64,000 bases of DNA, from NCBI RefSeq assembly GCF_947487605.1, contig NZ_CANKXK010000003.1:286582-350581 (forward strand), in the 5' to 3' direction. Origin of the DNA: an uncultured Algibacter sp. (GTDB taxonomy: Bacteria; Bacteroidota; Bacteroidia; Flavobacteriales; Flavobacteriaceae). The notes under the pieces were generated by a model that had not been told where the DNA came from, did no database searches, and saw only the letters and a list, made by a program, of their open reading frames with translations. This document shows, piece by piece, positions 8,618 to 18,666 of this stretch (positions within the stretch are counted from its first letter, which is position 1; each line of letters starts with the position of its first letter). Both the position numbers and the translations under genes were made by a program.

Positions 8618-10369
8618 GTGCAAAACAATCTACTACAACATATAAACTCACCAAAAGAGCTACGTCTTTTAAACCAAAAAGACTTACCTCAACTTGCAAA
8701 AGAATTACGTGAATTTATCATCAATATTGTCGCCACCAAAGAAGGCCATTTAGGAGCCAGTTTAGGTGTTATAGAACTCACTATTGCGTTACATTATGTT
8801 TTCAATACGCCAATAGACCAATTAATTTGGGATGTTGGTCATCAAGCTTACGGACATAAAATACTAACTGGACGGAAAAATGATTTTCACACCAACAGAC
8901 AATTAAATGGTATTAGCGGTTTTCCAAAACGAAGCGAGAGTGAGTTTGATGCTTTTGGTGTTGGACATTCTTCAACATCAATATCAGCAGCATTAGGAAT
9001 GGCTATTGCATCAAAATTAAAAGGCGAAGACAAACAGCATATTGCCGTAATTGGGGATGCCTCCATTGCTAGCGGAATGGCTTTTGAAGGCTTAAACCAT
9101 GCTGGTGTAACCGATGCAAATTTACTTGTTATTTTAAATGACAATGCTATTGGCATAGACCCGAGTGTAGGGGCTTTAAAACAATACTTAACCAACGTTA
9201 AAAAGGGTACTCAAAAACGGAATAACATCATTGAAGCATTGAATTTTGATTATTCTGGCCCTATTGATGGACACAATGTTGATAAAGTAATTTCAGAATT
9301 AGAGCGTTTAAAAACTGTAAAAGGCCCAAAACTTTTACACATTATAACGACTAAAGGCAAAGGCTTAAAACAAGCTGAAGCTGACCAAGTAAAATACCAC
9401 GCACCAGGAAAGTTTGATGCTAAAACAGGGGATTTAGCTGTAAAATCAAACAAGGTGCAACCTCCTAAATATCAAGATGTTTTTGGCTATACAATTGTTG
9501 AATTAGCAAAACAGAATAAAAATATTGTGGGTATTACACCTGCAATGCCAACGGGATGTTCCTTAAAATATATGATGGACGAAATTCCAGACCGTGCCTT
9601 TGATGTTGGGATTGCCGAACAACACGCCGTTACATTAGCAGCTGGTATGGCAACTCAAGGTTTAATTCCGTTTTGTAACATCTACTCTACGTTTTTGCAA
9701 CGCGCTTACGATCAGATTATTCATGATGTAGCTTTACAAAACTTAGCTGTTATTTTTTGTTTGGATCGTGCTGGTTTGGTTGGAGAAGACGGCGCAACAC
9801 ACCACGGGGTTTTCGATTTGAGTTATTTACGTTGCATTCCAAACCTCATCATATTTTCACCTAGAAACGAAATAGATTTACGCAACATCATGTACACTGC
9901 ACAATTAGGTTTAGAGCAGCCTATTGCTATTCGTTACCCAAGAGGGCGAGGTGTAACCATAGATTGGAAACAACCTTTTTCTAAAATTGAAATTGGAACA
10001 GGAGTTGAATTAAAAAAAGGAAATAACCTAGCGGTACTGAGTATTGGAAGCATTGCTAAAAATATTACACAAGCTATTTCGAACTTAAATATTTCTCATT
10101 ACGATATGCGCTTTGTAAAACCTTTAGATGAAATTTTATTGCACAAAATATTTAAAGAATATAACACCATCATAACCATTGAAGACAATTCAATAATGTG
10201 CGGGTTTGGTAGTGCTATTTTAGAATTTGCTTCGCAAAACAACTATCATGCTACAATTAAAACATTGGGTGTTCCAGATTCGTTTATAGAACATGGAAGT
10301 ATTTCCGAATTGCAGAGCTCAATTGGATTAGACTCAGAAAGTCTTAATGCGTATTTAAAAAAATACTAA
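8618..10369 (+). CDS. dxs: 1-deoxy-D-xylulose-5-phosphate synthase (GTG start)
   Basis: A thiamine-diphosphate enzyme that condenses pyruvate and glyceraldehyde 3-phosphate into DXP, the first step of the MEP isoprenoid pathway (and a thiamine/pyridoxal precursor). The GTG at 8618 gives 583 aa, close to the family length. The open frame to 8447 runs through tadA and is not credible, and there is no in-frame ATG near the N-terminus. Landmarks: 'VGHSSTSISAALGMA', the TPP motif 'GDASIASGMAFEGLNHAG' with downstream 'LNDNAIGIDPS', 'YHAPGKFD', the pyrimidine-domain 'GIAEQHAVTLAAG', and 'RYPRGRG'. The TPP motif reads GDA rather than the usual GDG. The -7 box lies directly in front of the start. Confidence 0.93.
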   Translation: MQNNLLQHINSPKELRLLNQKDLPQLAKELREFIINIVATKEGHLGASLGVIELTIALHYVFNTPIDQLIWDVGHQAYGHKILTGRKNDFHTNRQLNGISGFPKRSESEFDAFGVGHSSTSISAALGMAIASKLKGEDKQHIAVIGDASIASGMAFEGLNHAGVTDANLLVILNDNAIGIDPSVGALKQYLTNVKKGTQKRNNIIEALNFDYSGPIDGHNVDKVISELERLKTVKGPKLLHIITTKGKGLKQAEADQVKYHAPGKFDAKTGDLAVKSNKVQPPKYQDVFGYTIVELAKQNKNIVGITPAMPTGCSLKYMMDEIPDRAFDVGIAEQHAVTLAAGMATQGLIPFCNIYSTFLQRAYDQIIHDVALQNLAVIFCLDRAGLVGEDGATHHGVFDLSYLRCIPNLIIFSPRNEIDLRNIMYTAQLGLEQPIAIRYPRGRGVTIDWKQPFSKIEIGTGVELKKGNNLAVLSIGSIAKNITQAISNLNISHYDMRFVKPLDEILLHKIFKEYNTIITIEDNSIMCGFGSAILEFASQNNYHATIKTLGVPDSFIEHGSISELQSSIGLDSESLNAYLKKY

Positions 10370-10374
10370 AACAA

Positions 10375-10503
10375 TTATTTCTTAGCAGAATAATACTCCT
10401 GCAATTCATCATCTGGTGATGAACTTGAAACCTCATTAATTGCTAATAGGCAAGCACATGTTACAAAAAATACAACAAGTGCACCAAGTAGGTTCTTTTT
10501 CAT
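10375..10503 (-). CDS. Possible 42-aa exported or membrane peptide
   Basis: A short open frame on the minus strand, from the ATG at 10503 to a TAA at 10375. The peptide starts MKKN, has a hydrophobic core (about residues 5-21, 'LLGALVVFFVTCACLL') and a polar acidic tail rich in Ser, Asp and Glu. It could be a small membrane peptide or a secretion leader with a short mature part; a Cys within 'CAC' could act as a lipid anchor but lacks a good lipobox. Its stop lies 5 bp from the dxs stop, so the two are convergent. The basic-hydrophobic-polar layout supports a real gene, but there is no family match I recognise. Confidence 0.45.
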   Translation of the reverse strand: MKKNLLGALVVFFVTCACLLAINEVSSSSPDDELQEYYSAKK

Positions 10504-10645
10504 TTTTAGTAGGTTACTATTAATTTGGGATTAAATATAATATGATTGTCGACAAAAAACAATTATTTTTCGATGAACTGCGCAAATTTATTAAATGACT
10601 TATAAACAATTTTAAGCACTAAATCGTCAAAACAATTGTTCATGT

Positions 10646-13600
10646 TTATTTGATAATAATTTTTTTGGTACTTTTTAAACCTTTTGAATTAACCTCAATA
10701 ATATAAAGTCCACTTGAAACATTAAGAGTAATATCTTGAACTCGATTATTCGAAAAATTAAGTATTGTATTATGAACCTTTCGCCCATTAATACTATAAA
10801 CATTTAAAATTCCATCAGAAACTTGCTTACTTGCCTTAATCTTAAAACTACCATTAGATACCGTAGGATAAACTTTTATTAAATCTTCAATATTACTTTC
10901 TAATGTCGATAACGTGCTTGGATCTGCAGTAAACTGCCCAGTAAACATACCTCTTCCGTAAGTGGAAGCAAGAACCGTATTATCTGCAGTTCGTAAATCG
11001 AAACTAGTCACTTTTACGTCTTTCATACCATTCTGAGCTTGTACCCAATTTGGACTTGTCGTACTAAAATCTGCTGTTCCCCAAACACCTAATTCTGTAC
11101 CCAAGATAACTTCATTATAATTTAAAGGATTTGGCATTATAGCCTTAACAGGTAAATCTGGTAAATTACCTTCTTTATTCTCCCAATTTAAACCTCCATC
11201 AGGTGAGTAAAACACATTGGTTACTCCATAGTTATGAAATGACACGTAAATATCGTCTTCTGTTTCGCCTAATTCAATACATGAAATACTACCAAAAAAA
11301 TCATCTCCTGTTATTTCTGTCCATCCTTGATTAGAATTACTCGTTGGATTTGTTAATTTAAATAGTTTACTATTATCTGTCCCAACAAATAATGTCCCTG
11401 AAAAATCGGAAGTTTTAAATGCTGTAGGCTCTCCGTCCATAATTGCAACACTAATTTGTTGACTAGTAGCATTTGCCATTCCTAGTTTATACCTGTTAAT
11501 CTGATAGGTTGCTGTATTTATTAGTGTTCCATTAGAATAAAGGTAGTTCGTGTCACTATCCAAAGCTGAAGGATTGATAAAATTGCCTGAAGTTTGATCT
11601 GAATCTATATTATATTCAAGACTTCCATCTGCATAACTTCTTCTTGTATAAGTATTGTATACAAATGATGCAATTACAAAATCATCATCCTCATCTACAA
11701 AAACGTATGCTCCGTCTCCGCCATTATTAATATCATCAAAACTATTTAAGCCATTAGTAGCAGCTTCTTCATACAAAACACCATTATCTTGAGAGCCTCC
11801 TAAAATCTTTATATTATTTACATCTTGCCCAATTCCTCCTTTATAAAATTGTACTGTATTATAATTTACATTTCTTGAATCAAGAACTGGAGGTGAAGAT
11901 GAGAGCCCTGTAGCATAATAAACACCACCATCGTTACCAACCACAGCTTTTGTTTTATCGGTTGGATGAAAAACAAATGCATGCTGGTCCGCATGAACCT
12001 CTGGAACTGTAAGTGCTGCTAAATTATTGTTATTAGACCATTTAGAAATCTGACTCCAATTAGCACCAGAATCACTACTTCTGAATAAATCGATTCCCCC
12101 AACATATAAAATAGCATCATTGGTAGGATCGACTTCTAGCATTAAATCATAAAATGCTTGACCTCTTGTAAAATCATCAGCAGATATCCCTGTATCTGCA
12201 TCATCAGGAAGCGTTAAACTGGTTTCGTTAGTAAATCCATCTGTTGTTTTAGACATATATAAGAATGGTGCAATAAGTTGTCCCGTCCCCTCATCAACAA
12301 TAGTGACCTCACCTAAAACATAAACTGTATTTGCATTGGCTGATGATACTGCAATTTGGGTTCGTTCACCATTTGTAATTGTCTTTTCTAAACTAAAACT
12401 TATACCATCACTTGAGGACAATATCGCGCCTCCTCCTGTTCCATATAAATTCCCTTTGGTTGCTAGCCAAATGATATTATCTGATGCTATTTCTATGTCA
12501 TTTGGTTCATAAAAAGCTCCTCCAGGAGGTGTTGGCAAACTTACTTGAGACCAACTAGTTCCACTATTGGTAGATTTATAAAGTCCGAAATCTTCTATTC
12601 CAAAAAAAGATAATGGATTAGCGTCTGCATAGAAATTTGCTCCAGCGGCTACATAGACTTCACTTGTAGCTCCTAAATCTCTTATTTTAATATCATTTAT
12701 ATGTTGAATACCAGGAGTTACGTGATTTCCTAAAACTGGTGAAGACACAGGCTCTATGGTAACATTAGCTCCTGCACCTAATTGAGCAATAATTGCTTGT
12801 CCTTCATCTCGTGAAATCATAACAGAAGGAATAATTATAGTTGCATCTTCTCCTCCTAAAGCTATAGGTGTTCCTGCATTATTATTTACAACTAAAACTG
12901 CTATCGCTCCTTCATCTTGAGCATTCTTTACTTTTATTGTAAAATTACAATCACCTCTTTCAACTACAGCAATTTTACCGCTCGCAGCGCCTCCATTAAC
13001 CAATGGATTACAACCTCTTTCTGGCGCACCAGAACCATCATCTACAAGCACCAAATCTCCAGAAATCATAGTTAAAGCAGGCCCAAATGCAGCAGTTGTA
13101 ACTTGATATTCTCCAGCAATAGATAGTGGAGAATTTACTGTAAGTTTGGCACTAGATTCAAAAGTAGTTTCACCAGAAACTCCACCAAATACACGAGTCC
13201 AATTTGCGCCACCATCTGTAGACCTCCAAACACCATTTCCTTGAACATCTCCACCTACATAAGACTCTCCAGTACCTAGATAAAACGTATTCAAGGCATT
13301 TGGATCGTAAGTAATACAAGTTATAGATAAGTTTTGTGGAATATTAACTTCTGCCCAATCTGAACTTGCATTGGTAATATCATTATTTACCCATAAGCCA
13401 CCACTTACGCCTCCTGCAAATACTCTATTATTAGTATTGTCATTAGGATCGAACATAATAGCTCTCGTTCTTCCGCCAACATTATTTGGGCCTCTTTCAT
13501 ACCAATCGTTATCCTTTTCACCAGGAACTTTACTAAATACCTTATTATTTCTTAATTGTTCTTGAAGTTTTAACAGCTTTTCATATTCTGGTTTTCCAGT

Positions 13601-13843
13601 CAAAGGATTCATTGTTAATTCCCATTCTCTTTCTAAATATTTATTTGGAGGAATCCCTTTTTGTTTACGATCTTCTTTTGTTAATTTAAGTGTTTCCGAA
13701 AATGGACTATTACTTAAAAAGTATTCATGTTGTTTTCTTAAATCTGTTATTTTATCACTTTCAGATTGCAAAGTGAAAATCTCGAAACACCCAAATCCAA
13801 TCGCCACCAAAAGGATTAAGTAAACTAGTACTTTTTTCTTCAT
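10646..13843 (-). CDS. T9SS-secreted beta-propeller protein with PA domain (paralogue of the gene at 14581)
   Basis: A secreted protein of 1065 aa, starting at the ATG at 13843 ('MKKKVLVYLILLVAIGFGCF', signal peptide); the longer frame overlaps the preceding gene. Order: leader; an N-terminal region with the 'GPNNVGGRTRAIMFDPND' segment; sortilin/BNR-type propeller repeats such as 'STDGGANWTRV'; a protease-associated (PA) domain at about 234-369 ('IAVVERGDCNFTIKVKNAQD'); more propeller repeats; and a type A T9SS sorting domain from about 979 ('IKVYPTVSNGSFKI') to the end. It is probably exported and anchored or released by T9SS. No catalytic protease or glycosidase residues were recognised, so an adhesion or carbohydrate/protein-binding role is as likely as an enzyme. 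It is the last gene of a three-gene minus-strand operon, 22 bp after the lipoprotein gene. Confidence 0.85.
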   Translation of the reverse strand: MKKKVLVYLILLVAIGFGCFEIFTLQSESDKITDLRKQHEYFLSNSPFSETLKLTKEDRKQKGIPPNKYLEREWELTMNPLTGKPEYEKLLKLQEQLRNNKVFSKVPGEKDNDWYERGPNNVGGRTRAIMFDPNDNTNNRVFAGGVSGGLWVNNDITNASSDWAEVNIPQNLSITCITYDPNALNTFYLGTGESYVGGDVQGNGVWRSTDGGANWTRVFGGVSGETTFESSAKLTVNSPLSIAGEYQVTTAAFGPALTMISGDLVLVDDGSGAPERGCNPLVNGGAASGKIAVVERGDCNFTIKVKNAQDEGAIAVLVVNNNAGTPIALGGEDATIIIPSVMISRDEGQAIIAQLGAGANVTIEPVSSPVLGNHVTPGIQHINDIKIRDLGATSEVYVAAGANFYADANPLSFFGIEDFGLYKSTNSGTSWSQVSLPTPPGGAFYEPNDIEIASDNIIWLATKGNLYGTGGGAILSSSDGISFSLEKTITNGERTQIAVSSANANTVYVLGEVTIVDEGTGQLIAPFLYMSKTTDGFTNETSLTLPDDADTGISADDFTRGQAFYDLMLEVDPTNDAILYVGGIDLFRSSDSGANWSQISKWSNNNNLAALTVPEVHADQHAFVFHPTDKTKAVVGNDGGVYYATGLSSSPPVLDSRNVNYNTVQFYKGGIGQDVNNIKILGGSQDNGVLYEEAATNGLNSFDDINNGGDGAYVFVDEDDDFVIASFVYNTYTRRSYADGSLEYNIDSDQTSGNFINPSALDSDTNYLYSNGTLINTATYQINRYKLGMANATSQQISVAIMDGEPTAFKTSDFSGTLFVGTDNSKLFKLTNPTSNSNQGWTEITGDDFFGSISCIELGETEDDIYVSFHNYGVTNVFYSPDGGLNWENKEGNLPDLPVKAIMPNPLNYNEVILGTELGVWGTADFSTTSPNWVQAQNGMKDVKVTSFDLRTADNTVLASTYGRGMFTGQFTADPSTLSTLESNIEDLIKVYPTVSNGSFKIKASKQVSDGILNVYSINGRKVHNTILNFSNNRVQDITLNVSSGLYIIEVNSKGLKSTKKIIIK

Positions 13844-13865
13844 AAAAATGTAATTAAAACAATTA

Positions 13866-14570
13866 CTAATTAACGTTAAAACTCCATATTTGACCAATGC
13901 TTTTTGCACCAGCATCATCTGAAGTATTGACTTTCCAATAATAGGTTTTTCCAGCTTCAACTATTACGTCTGTGATTTCCGCAGATAGTTCACTAGATAC
14001 TAATGCCGGATCTGTAGACTCACCAAAAAACAATTCGTATGTTAATGTATCGCTTTCGTTTGTATCGGCTCCTTTCCAGTTCAAAGTTACAGTACCAGCA
14101 TCTATATTGCTATCACCCTGCGGACTAACCAACTCTGCTGTAAAAGGTGCGTAATTAGACACGCCTTCACCAGAAGTGTAAAATGCTAAAATTGGACTTG
14201 GATCTCCCTCATTCCCTTTACTATCTACCGAAATTATTCTCCAATAATATGCTATCGCTTTTTCTAACGATATATTTAATAAAGTACCAGAAACTGTCCT
14301 ATTCTCAATAGGATTTGTTAAATCTCTACTTTTAGAAATTGTTATTTTATAACGTACTTGATCATTATCTGGGTCTGTTGCCTGAGTCCAATTAAAAGCA
14401 ATAGTATTGTCTATACATAATAAATTTTCAGATGGGTAAATTAAGCTAACTGCAGATGGCTTTGTGTTTGTTGGTGGTGTAATTTCACCAGGACTATCTT
14501 CGCCACCACCGCAAGAAAAAACAATTATACTTAGTGCTATGATTATAAATATTTGGTTTTTAATTCTCAT
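13866..14570 (-). CDS. Lipoprotein with two fibronectin type III-like domains
   Basis: A 234-aa protein from the ATG at 14570 (a GTG at 14579 is the only upstream alternative). It has a hydrophobic leader and lipobox 'IIVFSC' (Cys20), followed by Gly-Gly-Gly-Glu-Asp; acidic residues after the lipid-bearing Cys resemble the surface-export signal of Bacteroidetes lipoproteins. Two FN3-like beta-sandwich units follow, each with the typical 'AYYWRIISVDSKGNEGDPSP' or 'TYYWKVNTSDDAGAKS' strand pattern (about residues 40-130 and 140-234). It lies between the two large T9SS proteins, 10 bp after one and 22 bp before the other, so it is probably cotranscribed and may act as their surface partner. No enzyme motif is present. 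Confidence 0.8.
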   Translation of the reverse strand: MRIKNQIFIIIALSIIVFSCGGGEDSPGEITPPTNTKPSAVSLIYPSENLLCIDNTIAFNWTQATDPDNDQVRYKITISKSRDLTNPIENRTVSGTLLNISLEKAIAYYWRIISVDSKGNEGDPSPILAFYTSGEGVSNYAPFTAELVSPQGDSNIDAGTVTLNWKGADTNESDTLTYELFFGESTDPALVSSELSAEITDVIVEAGKTYYWKVNTSDDAGAKSIGQIWSFNVN

Positions 14571-14580
14571 GGTAATCACG

Positions 14581-17500
14581 TTATTTCTTGATTATCTTAA
14601 ACGTTTTCGGGTTGCTGATGTTAATCTTAACAAAATAAACACCTCTTTTAAATGCTTGAAAAGGAATCTCAATGAAATCAGATTTTCCTTTATTTATTAG
14701 TTGATTAAATAGAAGTTTCCCTCCAAGACTAAAAACTTGCACCTCAACTTGCTCTTGAGTATCGTTTGGAAAAGTCACTTTTAAGTGGTCAAAAACAGGA
14801 TTAGGGCTCACTGTAATTCTGCTAAAATCAATCTTAGAAATAGCTTTTTTGGCAGTTCCTTCGCAGGCTTTAGAAGTCGAAATTTCCAAAATTCCAGAAC
14901 CTGATGCTTCAACTTCAAAAGAGAATTGACTTGTGGTTACAATTTGTTCTCCATTAAATGTTACCTTAAATGGAGGCGTTCCACTATTAATAGTTACCGA
15001 TGTGAAATCTCCATTATTGACATCGTTATTATTAAAACTAGTTTGGAAAACTACATCTAAAACTTCAGCAGCACCAATATTAATTTCAAAACATTGCTCG
15101 AACATTTTATCATCTACAGAAACACATACTGTATAAGGCCCAATGGCTATGTTTTCAAATGTATGACTGCCGTTTGTAAATCCTTGACTTAAATTTAATC
15201 CAGCACCAACTACTGTTGCCGTGTACGCTAAATAAGACTCTTTTGTAGTAATAATTATTTTACCGTTATCTAACCCTTCACAAGCTTCTGAAACTATTTC
15301 TACAGAAATATTATCAGGATTTTGAAAGCTGGTATCGCAAACATCGCCTGTTCCATTACCATTGGTGTCTTCTTGATTAGAATTAGCAGTATTTGGACAA
15401 TTATCTCCTATATCAATAACACCATCATTATCAAAATCTTGACACACATCTCCTATACCATTCCCATCAGTATCTACTTGGTCTATATTTGAATTCTCTG
15501 GACAATTATCATTTATATCTAATATAGTATCATTATCCAAGTCTTGACAAACATCTCCAATACCATTAGCATCCAAATCTGCTTGGTCTGCATTTGCAAC
15601 CTGTGGACAATTGTCAACATCATTTAAAACACCATCGCCATCTATATCGCCATCAGGAACAATTGAAAAGCTTCCTGAAAAAATACCTCTACCATAAGTA
15701 GCTACATAGACTGCATTATCATCTCTTAAATCCATGTCTGTTATAATAACATCTTTCATCCCATTATTTGCTTGATTCCAGGTTGGACTTGCATCGGAAA
15801 AATTAGTTGTAAACCATACACCAAGATCGGTTCCTATAATTACTTCTTCGTAATTTAATGGGTTTTGTAAAATGGCTCTAACAGGTATATCTGGCAAATC
15901 ACCATCTTTAGGTTCCCAAGTAGCACCACCATCGTTAGTAAACCAAATATTATTTACACCGTAATTATACATGGTTAAAAATATTTCATCCTCATTACGC
16001 CCCAATTCAACATCGGAAATACTACCAACAAAATTTACTCCAGATATAACAGTCCAATCAGGAGATTCTGTATTAGCTTTATCAACCCTTAATAAATCGC
16101 CAAACCTGGTTCCAACGTATAACTTAGTTGATAACGAAGTATAGGGAGACACCGCAAATGCTGTTGGTGTTGAACTAAGCAATGGGTCGGTTAAATCCTC
16201 TTTATTGAGTGTGCTTTCCGATTTTATTCCTGAATATTTCTTAATTATGAAATTCTCGTCTGCTGAATAATTTGAATATAAGATATCTAAATTTGAATCT
16301 AAAGCTTGAGGTGTAATAAAAGACCCATTTTCTTCTTCTTCGTCATTGATTATTACAAATTCCTCTGTCAAAAAATCAAACAAAAAGATTAAATTATTAT
16401 AAAAAACATTACCCACAAAATAGGCATCTTCTCCATCTTGGTCGAAAAAACTGTAACCACCATCTCCACCTACTACTTGAATGGATTCGTCTGTTCCATT
16501 AACATTAGCTTGTTGTAAGATTTGTGTTCCGTTATCTTGTGTTCCTCCCATAAAAAAGTCAGAACCAAAAACACTAAAAGGTCCAACACCCATACTATAA
16601 AACTGTGTGGTAACAAATCCTGAATTACGCGAGTTTATTGAATTTCCTGCATTATTTGAAAAATATACTCCTCCGTCGTTCACAAATAACATTTTATTAT
16701 TATCGTCTTTACCATATGCTATTCCATGTTGGTCTGCATGGACTAATGGAACATTTAAATCTTGTATTGGGTTGCCATCCTGTCCCTCAATCCATTTAGA
16801 GATTTGATCCCAACTAGTTCCACCATTAATAGATTTAAATAAATCTATACCTCCAACATATACAACGTTATCATCAACTGGATCTACAGATAAAAGTAAG
16901 TTGTAATAAGCTTGGTTTCTAGTAAAGTCGTTTGCAGGTATCCCTGCATCGGCATCATTTGGCAAAGCTAGAGTAGTAACGGTTGTAAAAGCATCGTTGG
17001 TATGAAAAATTTTAACAGGATCTGTATCGGATGATAATTCGGCTAAAACATATAATACAGACGGACTTGTATTTGACACTTCAATTTGTGTGCGTTGCCC
17101 ACTTGGTACTTTATGTCTTAAAATAAAGCTAAGACCATCTGTTGATGAAAGGATTTCGCCGCCTCCATTTCTAAAAAGGTCATTAGTTGTAGAAACCCAA
17201 ATGGTATTGTCTACACTTATCTCAATATCGTTTGGTTGTAACTGATAGTCGTTTTCATTAGAAACAGGTAATAAATCTATTTTAGACCAATTTGAACCAG
17301 CATCAGATGATTTATATAGTCCAAAATCCTCAGGACCCAAAAGTGTACTTGGTATTGCATTTGCATAAAAAGTAGATCCAGCTGCTACATACACTTCACT
17401 ATTACCATTTCCTATATCTCTTACTTTTATATCGTTTATATGTTGAACTCCTGGTTTAGCTGTATAACCAGAATAATTTACATAGCCATTTATAGATACG

Positions 17501-18609
17501 TTTACTCCGTTACTTAATTCGTCAATTAAAGTTTGCCCATCTTCCATTGAAAGCATTAGTGAAGGGATAGTAACCGAATCACCATCTACTCCACCTCCCA
17601 TAGGAATAATATCATCAGAAACATTATTGACTACTATAACCGCAATAGCTCCTGCTTCCTGAGCATTTAGAACCTTTTTTCCAAATTCACAATTCCCCCT
17701 ATATAATACTGCAATATTGCCAGCTATTTCTCCAGCATTTGTTAGCACAGAACAAGCTTCGTTTGGCATAGTAGCGCCGTCATCTGCAAGTACTAAGCTC
17801 CCTGAAATTGGAGTGATACTTGTTCCAAAATTAGCTTTTAAACCAAAATAATCTCCTGCAATTCCTATAGGCGTATTTACAATAACTCGGGTGTCAAAAT
17901 TTCTTGAGTCTATACTTCCTGAGATTATATTGGCGTCTCCAGAAATACCTCCAAAGACATTTGACCAAGTTGCTCCTCCGTCAATTGACTTCCAAACACC
18001 ACTTCCATTAACACTTCCTGTTACATATGACTCTCCTGTTCCAACATAAAAAGTCATTGTATCATTAGGGTCGTATGTTATGCATGAAATAGCTAAATTC
18101 TTTGGGATCCCAACTTCTGCCCATTGAGATGCGGTATTGGAAATATTATTATTTACCCATAAACCTCCGCTAACACCACCTGCAAAGACTCTATTATTAG
18201 TGTCATCATTTGGATCGAACATAACTGCTCTAGTTCTACCTCCAACATTATTTGGCCCTCTTTCTATCCAATCATTATCCTTTTCTCCTGGGACTTTACT
18301 AAATATCTTATTGTTTTTTAATTGTTCTTGCAACAAAAGCAAATTTTCAGGCTGTGGCCTTCCTAAAGCTGGATTCATGGTAAGTTCCCATTGTTCCTCA
18401 AAATATTTATTAGGAGGTAATCTGCTTTCTTTTCTTTCTTGTTTTGAAAGCTTGAGTGTTTCTTTATAAGGCGAATTCTTTAAATACTCTTTATGGCTGT
18501 TTTTTAAATCTAAGATTTGGTTAACGGATGAATCCTGTTGCTCTTTAACCAATAAAGCACTTATTATTACAAGTGCAATACTAACTAAAGAAAAAGCTAT
18601 TTTTTTCAT
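14581..18609 (-). CDS. T9SS-secreted beta-propeller protein with PA domain and thrombospondin type 3 repeats
   Basis: A secreted protein of 1342 aa with a signal peptide ('MKKIAFSLVSIALVIISALL'). The first 980 residues align throughout with the paralogue at 10646-13843, including the 'GPNNVGGRTRAVMFDPND' block, propeller repeats and a PA domain at about 240-375. It then has about three calcium-binding thrombospondin type 3 repeats (about 985-1088, 'DGDGVLNDVDNCPQ', 'DTDGNGIGDVCQD'), a beta-sandwich segment with paired cysteines, and a type A T9SS sorting domain from about 1262 ('ITVSPNPVFDHLKV') to the C-terminal Lys-Lys. The extra modules are absent from the paralogue, so the pair has diverged after duplication. 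It is first in the operon, and a minus-strand -7 box sits at 18630-18637. The function is not known. Confidence 0.87.
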   Translation of the reverse strand: MKKIAFSLVSIALVIISALLVKEQQDSSVNQILDLKNSHKEYLKNSPYKETLKLSKQERKESRLPPNKYFEEQWELTMNPALGRPQPENLLLLQEQLKNNKIFSKVPGEKDNDWIERGPNNVGGRTRAVMFDPNDDTNNRVFAGGVSGGLWVNNNISNTASQWAEVGIPKNLAISCITYDPNDTMTFYVGTGESYVTGSVNGSGVWKSIDGGATWSNVFGGISGDANIISGSIDSRNFDTRVIVNTPIGIAGDYFGLKANFGTSITPISGSLVLADDGATMPNEACSVLTNAGEIAGNIAVLYRGNCEFGKKVLNAQEAGAIAVIVVNNVSDDIIPMGGGVDGDSVTIPSLMLSMEDGQTLIDELSNGVNVSINGYVNYSGYTAKPGVQHINDIKVRDIGNGNSEVYVAAGSTFYANAIPSTLLGPEDFGLYKSSDAGSNWSKIDLLPVSNENDYQLQPNDIEISVDNTIWVSTTNDLFRNGGGEILSSTDGLSFILRHKVPSGQRTQIEVSNTSPSVLYVLAELSSDTDPVKIFHTNDAFTTVTTLALPNDADAGIPANDFTRNQAYYNLLLSVDPVDDNVVYVGGIDLFKSINGGTSWDQISKWIEGQDGNPIQDLNVPLVHADQHGIAYGKDDNNKMLFVNDGGVYFSNNAGNSINSRNSGFVTTQFYSMGVGPFSVFGSDFFMGGTQDNGTQILQQANVNGTDESIQVVGGDGGYSFFDQDGEDAYFVGNVFYNNLIFLFDFLTEEFVIINDEEEENGSFITPQALDSNLDILYSNYSADENFIIKKYSGIKSESTLNKEDLTDPLLSSTPTAFAVSPYTSLSTKLYVGTRFGDLLRVDKANTESPDWTVISGVNFVGSISDVELGRNEDEIFLTMYNYGVNNIWFTNDGGATWEPKDGDLPDIPVRAILQNPLNYEEVIIGTDLGVWFTTNFSDASPTWNQANNGMKDVIITDMDLRDDNAVYVATYGRGIFSGSFSIVPDGDIDGDGVLNDVDNCPQVANADQADLDANGIGDVCQDLDNDTILDINDNCPENSNIDQVDTDGNGIGDVCQDFDNDGVIDIGDNCPNTANSNQEDTNGNGTGDVCDTSFQNPDNISVEIVSEACEGLDNGKIIITTKESYLAYTATVVGAGLNLSQGFTNGSHTFENIAIGPYTVCVSVDDKMFEQCFEINIGAAEVLDVVFQTSFNNNDVNNGDFTSVTINSGTPPFKVTFNGEQIVTTSQFSFEVEASGSGILEISTSKACEGTAKKAISKIDFSRITVSPNPVFDHLKVTFPNDTQEQVEVQVFSLGGKLLFNQLINKGKSDFIEIPFQAFKRGVYFVKINISNPKTFKIIKK

Positions 18610-18629
18610 TCTTTCTCTTCAATTTTTTT

Positions 18630-18637
18630 CAAATATA
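18630..18637 (-). promoter_or_regulatory. -7 box of the T9SS cluster promoter
   Basis: Reads TATATTTG on the minus strand (TAnnTTTG), ending 20 bp before the start codon at 18609. It probably drives the three-gene cluster down to 10646. Confidence 0.45.
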
Positions 18638-18666
18638 CATTTTAAAGGTCTTTTTTTTAAAAATTC

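Noticed and set aside
13844..13960. N-terminal extension of the second T9SS protein
   Set aside because: It overlaps the FN3 lipoprotein gene in another frame, and a proper signal peptide starts at 13843.
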